64,000 nucleotides of DNA from Rhizobiaceae bacterium (GTDB lineage Bacteria > Pseudomonadota > Alphaproteobacteria > Rhizobiales > Rhizobiaceae), in contig JAMLJB010000001.1 in NCBI GenBank assembly GCA_023953835.1, forward strand, positions 1,302,001-1,366,000, read 5' to 3'. Position 1 is the first letter of the stretch; every line of letters starts with the position of its first letter. This document shows positions 53,041 to 60,656 of this stretch, piece after piece. The notes beneath the pieces were generated by a model. The model searched no databases. It was not told the DNA's origin and saw only the letters and a program-made list of their open reading frames with translations. The translations under genes were made by a program, and so were the position numbers.

Positions 53041-54396
53041 ATGAAGAAAGAACTCATGCTGGGGGCGGCATTCATGCTGGCCGCCTTCGCCGCACCCGCA
53101 TCGGCGGAACTGAAATTCGCGCCGGGTGAAGATTCGAAATTCGACTGGGCCAATTACGACGAACTGAAGAAGGTTGACCTCAAAGGAGAGACGCTTTCCA
53201 TCTTCGGCCCATGGCGGGGCGAGGACGAAGCGCTGATCCGTTCGGTGCTGGAGTATTTCTCGGAAGCCACAGGCGCGACGATCAACTATGCCTCGTCCGA
53301 GAACTATGAGCAGCAGATCGTCATAGACACGCAGGCGGGCAGCCCGCCGAACATCGCGATCCTGCCGCAGCCGGGCCTTATCCAGGATTTGGCGTCCAAG
53401 GGGCTGCTGATCCCTCTGGACGATGCGACCGCCACTTTCGTCAAGGACAATTACGGCGCGGGCCAGTCATGGGTCGATCTCGGCACCTACAAGGACAAGG
53501 ACGGAAGCTCTAAATATTTCGCCTTTCCCTACAAGGCCGACCTGAAATCGCTCGTCTGGTATGTGCCGGAAAACTTTGAAGAAAACGGCTATGAGGTTCC
53601 CGAGACCTGGGAAGACCTCATGAAGCTGTCCGACCAGATCGTCGCGGATGGCGGCGTGCCGTGGTGCATCGGGCTTGGCTCTGGCGGGGCCACGGGCTGG
53701 CCCGCGACGGACTGGGTCGAGGACATCATGCTGCGCACCCAGTCGCCCGACGTCTACGACAAGTGGACCCGCAACGAAATTCCGTTCAACGACCCGGCCG
53801 TGGTAAATGCGCTGGATATCTTCTCCAAGATCGCGACCAATCCGAAATATGTCGACGGCGGCGTGGCGGCGGTTGCCGCGACCGACTTCCGCGACAGTCC
53901 CGGCGGCCTCTTCACCGTTCCGCCCAAATGCTACCTGCACCGTCAGGCATCTTTTATTTCATCCTTCTTCCCGCAGGGGACAGTGCTCGGTGAAGGCGCG
54001 GATTTCTTCTACCTGCCGCCGATGGAGGAGCATGCGGACCTCGGCAAGCCTGTGCTGGGCGGCGGAACGCTGGTCACCATCACCAAGGATTCCAAGGCCG
54101 CGCGCGCCTTCATCGAATTCCTGAAGATGCCGCTCGCGCATGAAATCTGGATGGCCCAATCCGGCTTCCTGACGCCACTTAAATCGGCCAAGCCGGAGGC
54201 CTATGCCAATGATGCACTGCGTCGCCAGGGTGACATTCTGGTCAACGCCACGACCTTCCGCTTCGACGGCTCGGACCTGATGCCCGGCAAGATCGGCGCG
54301 GGCTCCTTCTGGACGGGCATGATCGATCTCGTCGGCGGCAAGTCGCCGGAAGCGGTCGCCACCGATATCCAGAAGAGCTGGGACGCGATCAAGTAG
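53041..54396 (+). CDS. aglE: alpha-glucoside ABC binding protein
   Basis: A 451-residue periplasmic binding protein for alpha-glucosides such as sucrose, maltose and trehalose. Signal peptide MLGAAFMLAAFAAPASA, then the AglE-type mature start (LSIFGPWRGEDEALIRSVLE). The ATG at 53041 follows GGGAGGAAG. First gene of aglEFGAK. A 12-bp perfect hairpin 38 bp after its stop separates it from aglF and may keep its mRNA level high. Confidence 0.92.
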   Translation: MKKELMLGAAFMLAAFAAPASAELKFAPGEDSKFDWANYDELKKVDLKGETLSIFGPWRGEDEALIRSVLEYFSEATGATINYASSENYEQQIVIDTQAGSPPNIAILPQPGLIQDLASKGLLIPLDDATATFVKDNYGAGQSWVDLGTYKDKDGSSKYFAFPYKADLKSLVWYVPENFEENGYEVPETWEDLMKLSDQIVADGGVPWCIGLGSGGATGWPATDWVEDIMLRTQSPDVYDKWTRNEIPFNDPAVVNALDIFSKIATNPKYVDGGVAAVAATDFRDSPGGLFTVPPKCYLHRQASFISSFFPQGTVLGEGADFFYLPPMEEHADLGKPVLGGGTLVTITKDSKAARAFIEFLKMPLAHEIWMAQSGFLTPLKSAKPEAYANDALRRQGDILVNATTFRFDGSDLMPGKIGAGSFWTGMIDLVGGKSPEAVATDIQKSWDAIK

Positions 54397-54434
54397 GATC
54401 GCGACCCCAAGTTCCTCCCGGGCCTCCAGCCCGA

Positions 54435-54464
54435 GGTCGTGGACCCTTTCGGGGGTCCACGACC
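54435..54464 (+). promoter_or_regulatory. 12-bp perfect hairpin between aglE and aglF
   Basis: GGTCGTGGACCC (54435-54446) pairs perfectly with GGGTCCACGACC (54453-54464) across a 6-base loop, 38 bp after the aglE stop. A C-run, not a T-run, follows, so stabilisation of the aglE message or partial attenuation is likelier than termination. Confidence 0.6.
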
Positions 54465-54518
54465 GCCCCCAACGATTGAGGGTACGGTCCGTTACGATCA
54501 GACGAGAGGGGACTCACA

Positions 54519-55529
54519 ATGGCTTCGCAGGTTCTTTCGGCAATCATCGTGATCGTGGTCGGCGTCGGTGGATGCCTTGCCTATTTCTGGGGCGCCAACA
54601 AGCTTGTCGATCTCGTCTTTCCCTCGCGCGGCGTGAGCGGCGCTGCGGCGGTGGACAATCTGAGGCGGCAGGGCCTGATCCGCCCCTGGCTTTTCATCGG
54701 TCCGGCGATCCTTATCCTCTGTGTCTACCTGATCTATCCGGTCATCTCGACGCTCATCTATTCCTTCTACGACAAGGGCGGCGACAATTTCGTCGGCCTC
54801 TCCAACTATGCCTGGCTGGCCAGCGATCAGGAGTTTCACAATTCGCTCCTGAACAATCTCATGTGGCTGATCGTGGTGCCCGCCGCATGCACGTTTCTCG
54901 GTCTCGTGATCGCGGTGCTGACCGACAAGATCTGGTGGGGCACCATCGCCAAGAGCCTCATCTTCCTGCCGCTTGCGATTTCCTTCGTCGGCGCGTCGGT
55001 CATCTGGAAGTTCGTCTATGAATATCGCGGCGACGGACAGGAGCAGATCGGCCTGCTGAATGCCATCGTGCAAGCCTTCGGCGGCCAGCCGCAGGTCTGG
55101 ATTTCGCTGCCCTTCTGGAACAATTTTTTCCTGATGGTCATCCTGATCTGGATCCAGACCGGCTTTGCGATGGTCATCCTGTCATCCGCCCTAAGGGGCA
55201 TACCGGAGGAAACCATCGAGGCGGCGGTGATCGACGGCGCAAACCCGTTCCAGATTTTCTGGAAGATCATGATCCCGCAGATCTGGGGAACGATCCTCGT
55301 GGTGTGGACGACGATCACCATTCTCGTGCTGAAAGTGTTCGACATCGTGCTGACCATGACCAATGGTCAGTGGAGCAGCCAGGTTCTCGCGAATCTGATG
55401 TTCAACTGGATGTTCCGGGGCGGCGGCGATTTCGGGCGCGGCGCGACCATTGCCATCGTCATCATGATCGGCGTGCTGCCCATCATGATCTGGAATATCC
55501 GGCAGGCGAACAAAGAGGGAGGACGCTGA
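54519..55529 (+). CDS. aglF: alpha-glucoside ABC permease AglF
   Basis: A 336-residue inner-membrane permease. It has a hydrophobic N-terminal segment, a polar stretch (residues 30-60), then further membrane segments and the EAA-type loop EAAVIDGANPFQIFWKIMIPQI. The N-terminal lead is longer than in MalF-like subunits of other systems but normal for AglF. GAGGGG precedes the ATG. aglG follows with one base between stop and start. Confidence 0.9.
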   Translation: MASQVLSAIIVIVVGVGGCLAYFWGANKLVDLVFPSRGVSGAAAVDNLRRQGLIRPWLFIGPAILILCVYLIYPVISTLIYSFYDKGGDNFVGLSNYAWLASDQEFHNSLLNNLMWLIVVPAACTFLGLVIAVLTDKIWWGTIAKSLIFLPLAISFVGASVIWKFVYEYRGDGQEQIGLLNAIVQAFGGQPQVWISLPFWNNFFLMVILIWIQTGFAMVILSSALRGIPEETIEAAVIDGANPFQIFWKIMIPQIWGTILVVWTTITILVLKVFDIVLTMTNGQWSSQVLANLMFNWMFRGGGDFGRGATIAIVIMIGVLPIMIWNIRQANKEGGR

Positions 55530-55530
55530 C

Positions 55531-56697
55531 ATGGCTCAACCCAGCGGCAAGTCGGCCGGCAAATCCTTCTTCGGACGCTTCGGCGTTCACCTCGCCGTGC
55601 TGTTTTTCGTCCTGCTCTGGACGCTGCCGACCATCGGCATTCTGGTAACGTCTCTGCGCGACAAGGACCAGATCGTCGGATCGGGCTGGTGGACCTCCTT
55701 CGCGTCATCGACGCAGACCAGCGCAACACGACTCGCACCGCCTTCGGCGCAGGTTGAAAAGGACGGCAAATTCGTCATCGAAGGCAATCTCTTCGAAACG
55801 CCAGGGACTTCCGCCGTGAGCGCCTTCGGCACGCGTTCGGCGCAACCGACGGAGTTCAAGGCGGGCGACGTGGCCGACCTCAAGGACGGCGTGACCCTGC
55901 AGGTGAACGAGGACGGGTCCTATGTCTATTCCTCGCCCGTCGCCTTCGACGGGAACAATGGCCGGCGCGTCTATTTCGCGGCAACCGTTCCGCCGAAATT
56001 CACGCATGAAAACTACCGGACCGTGCTGTTTTCGGAAGGCATCGGGCGTTCCTTCCTCAATTCGCTGACCGTCACGATCCCGGCAACGATCATTCCCATC
56101 ATGATCGCCGCCTTCGCCGCCTATGCGCTGGCATGGATGCGCTTTCCGGGCCGCGCGCTGCTGATTGCGGTCATCATCGGCCTGCTGGTCGTGCCGCTGC
56201 AAATGGCGCTTATACCGCTGCTGGAATTGTACAACGGCGTCGGCAATCTGTTCGGCGTGCCGTCGAAAACCTATCTCGGCATCTGGCTCGCGCATACCGG
56301 GTTCGGCCTGCCCTTCGCCATCTATCTGCTGCGCAGCTACATGGCCGGGCTGCCGCGCGAACTGATGGAGTCCGCGCGCATCGACGGTGCGAGCGACTTC
56401 GAGATTTTCGTCAAGATCGTGCTGCCGCTGTCATTCCCCGTGCTGGCGTCGTTTGCGATCTTCCAGTTCCTGTGGGTCTGGAACGACCTGCTGGTGGCGA
56501 TGGTGTTCCTCGGTTCCGGCAACGACCAACTGGTGCTGACGGGTCGCCTCAATGCCTTGCTCGGCTCACGCGGCGGCGACTGGGAAATCCTCACGACCTC
56601 CGCCTTCATCACCATTATCGTTCCGCTGATCGTGTTCTTCTCGTTGCAGCGTTATTTCGTGCGCGGCCTGCTGGCCGGCTCCGTCAAGGGAGGTTGA
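55531..56697 (+). CDS. aglG: alpha-glucoside ABC permease AglG
   Basis: A 388-residue permease. After the first membrane segment it carries an extra domain of about 100 residues (roughly 50-150), probably periplasmic and beta-rich (GKFVIEGNLFETPGTSAVSAF), typical of AglG and absent from ordinary MalG proteins. Membrane segments resume near residue 170, and the EAA loop reads ESARIDGASDFEIFVKIVLPL. Two bases separate its stop from the aglA start. Confidence 0.9.
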   Translation: MAQPSGKSAGKSFFGRFGVHLAVLFFVLLWTLPTIGILVTSLRDKDQIVGSGWWTSFASSTQTSATRLAPPSAQVEKDGKFVIEGNLFETPGTSAVSAFGTRSAQPTEFKAGDVADLKDGVTLQVNEDGSYVYSSPVAFDGNNGRRVYFAATVPPKFTHENYRTVLFSEGIGRSFLNSLTVTIPATIIPIMIAAFAAYALAWMRFPGRALLIAVIIGLLVVPLQMALIPLLELYNGVGNLFGVPSKTYLGIWLAHTGFGLPFAIYLLRSYMAGLPRELMESARIDGASDFEIFVKIVLPLSFPVLASFAIFQFLWVWNDLLVAMVFLGSGNDQLVLTGRLNALLGSRGGDWEILTTSAFITIIVPLIVFFSLQRYFVRGLLAGSVKGG

Positions 56698-56699
56698 GG

Positions 56700-58364
56700 A
56701 TGGCCCAGGCAGTCCAGCGCGTGGAAACCGAGCCGCAAGCCGCGCCCGACCGCGACTGGTGGCGCGGCGCGGTGATCTACCAGATCTATCCGCGCAGCTT
56801 CCAGGACTCCGACGGCGACGGCATCGGCGACCTTCGCGGCATCATCGAGCGCCTGCCTTATGTGGCCGAACTTGGCGTGGATGCGATCTGGATTTCGCCG
56901 ATCTTCACCTCTCCGATGAAGGATTTCGGCTACGACATCTCGGACTATCGCGGCATCGATCCGATGTTCGGCACGCTGTCGGATTTCGACGATCTCATCG
57001 CCACGGCGCATGGGCTCGGCCTGAAGGTCATGGTGGACGGCGTGATCTCCCACACCTCCGACCAGCATCCATGGTTCAAGGAAAGCCGTTCCTCGCGGGG
57101 TAACCCGAAGGCCGACTGGTATGTGTGGGCCGACGCGAAGCCGGACGGCACGCCTCCCAACAACTGGCTGTCGATCTTCGGCGGTTCCGCATGGCAGTGG
57201 GACACGCGCCGCATGCAGTATTACCTGCACAATTTTCTTTCCGAGCAGCCCGACCTGAACTTCCACGACCGGGATGTGCAGGACGCGCTTCTGGATGTCG
57301 CGCGCTTCTGGCTGGATCGCGGCGTGGACGGTTTCCGCCTCGACACGATCAACTTCTATTTTCACAGCGAGGGCCTTGAGGACAATCCGCCGCTGAGGCC
57401 GGAGGATCGCAACGACCAGACGGCGCCCGCCGTCAATCCCTACAATTTCCAGGACCATGTCTACGACAAGAGCCGTCCCGAGAATCTCGGCTTCCTGGAG
57501 CGGTTCCGCGCCGTGCTGGACGAGTATCCGGCGGCGGCGTCCGTGGGCGAGGTGGGCGATTCCCAGCGCGGCCTCGAAGTCGTCGCGGCCTATACGTCGG
57601 GCAATGAACGTGTCCACATGTGCTACGCATTCGACTTCCTGGCGCCCGAAAAGATCAGCGCCGCCAGGGTGCAGGCCGTGCTGGAGGATTTCGGGCGCGT
57701 GGCGCGCGACGGCTGGGCGTGCTGGGCGTTTTCAAACCATGACGTCGTTCGCCATGCCACCCGCTGGGGCGCAGGCGAAAAGGATCGCGAAGGCTATCTC
57801 AAGCTGCTTTCGGCGCTCATCATGTCGCTGCGCGGGTCAGTCTGCCTTTACCAGGGCGAGGAGCTTGGCCTGACCGAAGCGGAACTTGCCTTCGAGGATT
57901 TGCAGGACCCCTACGGCATCCGCTTCTGGCCGGAATTCAAGGGCCGCGACGGTTGCCGCACGCCCATGGTGTGGGAGCGCACGTCGCAAAATGGCGGATT
58001 CTCGGACGGCAGGCCGTGGCTGCCGGTGCCGGCGGAGCATCTGCCGATGGCCGTCAGCCAGCAATTCGGCGACAGGCACTCCGTGCTGGAACACTATCGT
58101 CGCTTCATCGCGTTTCGCCGCGCGCATCCGGCATTCGCGAAAGGCGAGATCGAGTTCATCGAGGCGCCGGAGGATGTGGTCGCCTTCCTGCGCAGCTTCG
58201 GCAACGAGACCATTCTGTGCGTTTTCAATCTCGGCGCGGAAGGCCGGAACTTTGAAAGCGGACTGAAGGCCGAGCCGCTCGCCGGCCACGGCTTCAATTC
58301 CGAGCGCAACGGCGACACGATCAAGCTCAAACCCTACTGCGCCTTTTTCGGGCGGGTCCTGTAG
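56700..58364 (+). CDS. aglA: alpha-glucosidase (GH13)
   Basis: A 554-residue family 13 glycoside hydrolase that hydrolyses the imported alpha-glucosides in the cytoplasm. Catalytic residues are nucleophile Asp215 (GFRLDTINFY), acid/base Glu284 (SVGEVGD) and Asp348 (FSNHDVVR). The opening VIYQIYPRSFQDSDGDGIGDL is typical of the oligo-1,6-/alpha-glucosidase group. ATG at 56700 follows GGGAGG; the longer open frame to 56133 overlaps aglG in another frame and is not used. Confidence 0.93.
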   Translation: MAQAVQRVETEPQAAPDRDWWRGAVIYQIYPRSFQDSDGDGIGDLRGIIERLPYVAELGVDAIWISPIFTSPMKDFGYDISDYRGIDPMFGTLSDFDDLIATAHGLGLKVMVDGVISHTSDQHPWFKESRSSRGNPKADWYVWADAKPDGTPPNNWLSIFGGSAWQWDTRRMQYYLHNFLSEQPDLNFHDRDVQDALLDVARFWLDRGVDGFRLDTINFYFHSEGLEDNPPLRPEDRNDQTAPAVNPYNFQDHVYDKSRPENLGFLERFRAVLDEYPAAASVGEVGDSQRGLEVVAAYTSGNERVHMCYAFDFLAPEKISAARVQAVLEDFGRVARDGWACWAFSNHDVVRHATRWGAGEKDREGYLKLLSALIMSLRGSVCLYQGEELGLTEAELAFEDLQDPYGIRFWPEFKGRDGCRTPMVWERTSQNGGFSDGRPWLPVPAEHLPMAVSQQFGDRHSVLEHYRRFIAFRRAHPAFAKGEIEFIEAPEDVVAFLRSFGNETILCVFNLGAEGRNFESGLKAEPLAGHGFNSERNGDTIKLKPYCAFFGRVL

Positions 58365-58385
58365 GCTGAAATCCGGGAGGAGAAC

Positions 58386-59501
58386 ATGGCGGATCTGAAA
58401 CTGCGCAACGTCGAGAAAGCCTATGGAAGCCTGAAAATCCTCCATGGCATCAACCTCGACATAACGTCCGGCGAATTCATTGTGTTCGTCGGACCATCGG
58501 GGTGTGGGAAGTCGACGCTGCTGCGCTCGATCGCCGGACTTGAAGAGATCACGGGCGGAACGCTCGAAATCGACAACGAGGTCGTCAACGACGTGCCGCC
58601 GTCCAAGCGCGGCATCGCGATGGTGTTTCAGTCTTATGCGCTCTATCCGCACATGACGGTCTACGACAACATGGCCTTCGGCATGAAGATCGCACGCGAA
58701 GACAAGGCGGAGATCGACCGGCGCGTGCGGCAGGCCGCCGAAATATTGCAGCTTACGAAATATCTGGATCGGCTGCCCAAGGCCATGTCCGGCGGCCAGC
58801 GGCAGCGCGTCGCCATCGGTCGGGCCATCGTGCGCAATCCCAAGGTTTTCCTCTTCGACGAACCGCTGTCCAATCTGGACGCCGCGCTCCGCGTCGCGAC
58901 ACGCATCGAGATCGCCAAGCTCAAGGAATCCATGCCGAACGCGACGATGATCTACGTCACCCATGATCAGGTGGAGGCAATGACGCTGGCAGACCGGATC
59001 GTTGTGCTGAAGGACGGACGCGTCGAACAGGTCGGCTCGCCCATGCAGCTTTACAAAAGGCCGGGCAATCTGTTCGTCGCCCAGTTTATCGGCTCTCCGG
59101 CCATGAATATCTTGCCTGCGCGTGTCCTGAAGGCAGGCGCGGCAACAGAGGTAGCTGTCGATGGCGGCGGCAGCGTTTCCGTGCCGATTGCTACGCCGCA
59201 AGGCGCGGCCGGCACGGAAATCAGTTTCGGCGTGCGCCCCGAAGATCTGTTCGTGGCGAAGGGCAAGGATTCGCTTTTCGAGGGGAAGGTCGATTACATA
59301 GAGCAACTCGGCGAGGTGCAGCTCGTCTATGTCGATATTGGTCGCGGCGCGGAAAATCCGCTCACGGCCAAGCTGCCCGGAAATGCAAGGATCGAGCGCG
59401 GGCAATTCCTGCGGCTCGACGCCGATGCGGGTGATCTGCACATCTTCGACGGAAAGGGATCATCCTTCGTGCCGCACGAGGTGGAGGCAAAGGCGGCGTA
59501 G
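58386..59501 (+). CDS. aglK: alpha-glucoside ABC importer ATPase
   Basis: A 371-residue ATPase of the MalK/UgpC type: Walker [10 protein letters not shown], signature MSGGQRQR, Walker [17 protein letters not shown], switch His in VTHDQVEA, and a C-terminal regulatory OB-fold half. GGAGGAG precedes the ATG. Last gene of the agl operon. The operon ends in a duplicated terminator. Confidence 0.92.
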   Translation: MADLKLRNVEKAYGSLKILHGINLDITSGEFIVFVGPSGCGKSTLLRSIAGLEEITGGTLEIDNEVVNDVPPSKRGIAMVFQSYALYPHMTVYDNMAFGMKIAREDKAEIDRRVRQAAEILQLTKYLDRLPKAMSGGQRQRVAIGRAIVRNPKVFLFDEPLSNLDAALRVATRIEIAKLKESMPNATMIYVTHDQVEAMTLADRIVVLKDGRVEQVGSPMQLYKRPGNLFVAQFIGSPAMNILPARVLKAGAATEVAVDGGGSVSVPIATPQGAAGTEISFGVRPEDLFVAKGKDSLFEGKVDYIEQLGEVQLVYVDIGRGAENPLTAKLPGNARIERGQFLRLDADAGDLHIFDGKGSSFVPHEVEAKAA

Positions 59502-59565
59502 CTGTGCAGGGCTGGCGCGGCGGAACGCCCCGGCCCTCCGCTATGGCTCCGGGCGTTCGTCGTTC

Positions 59566-59589
59566 AAAAAGCCCATTCCGGGGCTTTTT
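59566..59589. terminator. bidirectional terminator, copy 1
   Basis: AAAAAGCCC pairs with GGGCTTTTT over 9 bp, giving a T-run on either strand. It serves the agl operon from the left and the fpr gene from the right. Confidence 0.75.
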
Positions 59590-59644
59590 GTCTGCTACGC
59601 GGAACGCCCCGGCCCTACGCTATGGCTCCGGGCGTTCGTCGTTC

Positions 59645-59668
59645 AAAAAGCCCATTCCGGGGCTTTTT
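59645..59668. terminator. bidirectional terminator, copy 2
   Basis: Identical palindrome in the second duplicated unit, 79 bp from the first and 21 bp from the fpr stop. It is the first terminator met from the fpr side. Confidence 0.75.
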
Positions 59669-59689
59669 GTCTGCTACGCAGACCACTCC

Positions 59690-60514
59690 TTACCCCACAA
59701 ACGCGCGCTCAAGAACGAAGCTGTTCGGGCTGCTGAGCGAGCCTTCCTCGAAGCCGAGCTTTTCGGCCAGCGCCTTCACATCCTGGATCATCTGCATGGA
59801 ACCGCAGATCATCACGCGATCCGTCGCGGGGTCGAGCGGCGCGATGCCCAGATCGGCGCTGAATTTCCCGTTCTCGATCAACGTGGTGATGCGGCCCATG
59901 CGCTCCGATTCCTCGCGCGTCGTGGTCGAATATAGCGTCACCCGCGAGGCAAATTCCCCGATCAGCGGGTCGTCGGCCAGGTTCGCGATCAATTCCTTGC
60001 CATAGGTCAGTTCCGCGACCTCGCGGCAGGTGTGCGTCAGGTAGAGCTGTTCGAACCGGTCATAAGTGTCCGGGTCGCGCACGAGGCTGGCGAAAGGCGC
60101 AATGCCGGTTCCCGTCGAGATCATGAACAGGCGCTTGCCGGGCGTCAGCGCATCGACCACCAGCGTGCCGGTCGATTTCTGGCGCATCAGCACGGTGTCG
60201 CCCGGCTTGATGCGCTGGAGATGCTGGGTCAACGGCCCGTCCGGCACCTTGATCGAAAAGAACTCCAGTTCCTCGTCCCATGCGGGCGAGGCGATGGAAT
60301 AGGCGCGGAACACCGGCTTTTCGGCATTCGGCAGGCCGATCATCACGAACTCGCCGGAGCGGAACCGGAAGCTCTGCGGACGCGTGATGCGGAACTTGAA
60401 AAGCCGATCCGTATAGTGATGCACGGAGACGACCGTCTCGGCATACACATTGGCCGGAATGGGAAAGCTGGGCGCGTCGGACTCGACCGCCGCGATCGAA
60501 GCTGCATGCTGCAT
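59690..60514 (-). CDS. fpr: ferredoxin-NADP reductase
   Basis: A 274-residue FAD flavoprotein that moves electrons between NADPH and ferredoxin or flavodoxin. FAD motif FRAYSIAS, NADP motif STGTGIAPFASLVRD, and C-terminal CGSMQMIQD. It ends in AFVG without an aromatic residue beyond, which is the alphaproteobacterial (subclass I) Fpr form. Start ATG at 60514; the ribosome site is weak. It is convergent with the agl operon and divergent from hyuA. Confidence 0.92.
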   Translation of the reverse strand: MQHAASIAAVESDAPSFPIPANVYAETVVSVHHYTDRLFKFRITRPQSFRFRSGEFVMIGLPNAEKPVFRAYSIASPAWDEELEFFSIKVPDGPLTQHLQRIKPGDTVLMRQKSTGTLVVDALTPGKRLFMISTGTGIAPFASLVRDPDTYDRFEQLYLTHTCREVAELTYGKELIANLADDPLIGEFASRVTLYSTTTREESERMGRITTLIENGKFSADLGIAPLDPATDRVMICGSMQMIQDVKALAEKLGFEEGSLSSPNSFVLERAFVG

Positions 60515-60546
60515 CGGAAGTCAGGACCTGTTCAAACAGCGGGACC

Positions 60547-60573
60547 TTGTATCGCGGTTTTATTAGTATACAA
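60547..60573. promoter_or_regulatory. inverted repeat between fpr and hyuA (GntR-type site)
   Basis: TTGTAT and ATACAA form an inverted repeat with a 15-base spacer, and the right arm contains the palindrome GTATAC inside TTAGTATACAA, like operators of FCD-type GntR regulators. It lies in the divergent promoter region. No matching regulator gene is in the window. Confidence 0.4.
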
Positions 60574-60656
60574 ACGATTATCCGGTCAAGATTGCGGCCT
60601 GAAACCCGGTTCCAAACATCGGCGTGCAGGAAGGTCGTGCGTTTCGGAAACTGTGG

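Larger units (their letters stand above)
59521..59678. repeat. tandem 79-bp duplication carrying a terminator
   Basis: Two direct copies, 59521-59599 and 59600-59678, differ at one base (59537 C versus 59616 A). Each holds the palindrome AAAAAGCCC-attccg-GGGCTTTTT, a hairpin flanked by T-runs on both strands. The near identity points to a recent duplication by slippage or unequal exchange. Confidence 0.95.

Noticed and set aside
56133..56699. Extension of aglA into aglG
   Set aside because: Out-of-frame reading of aglG; GGGAGG and the family N-terminus place the start at 56700.
59521..59678. Start of a CRISPR or VNTR array
   Set aside because: Only two directly adjoining copies without spacers; each carries a terminator.
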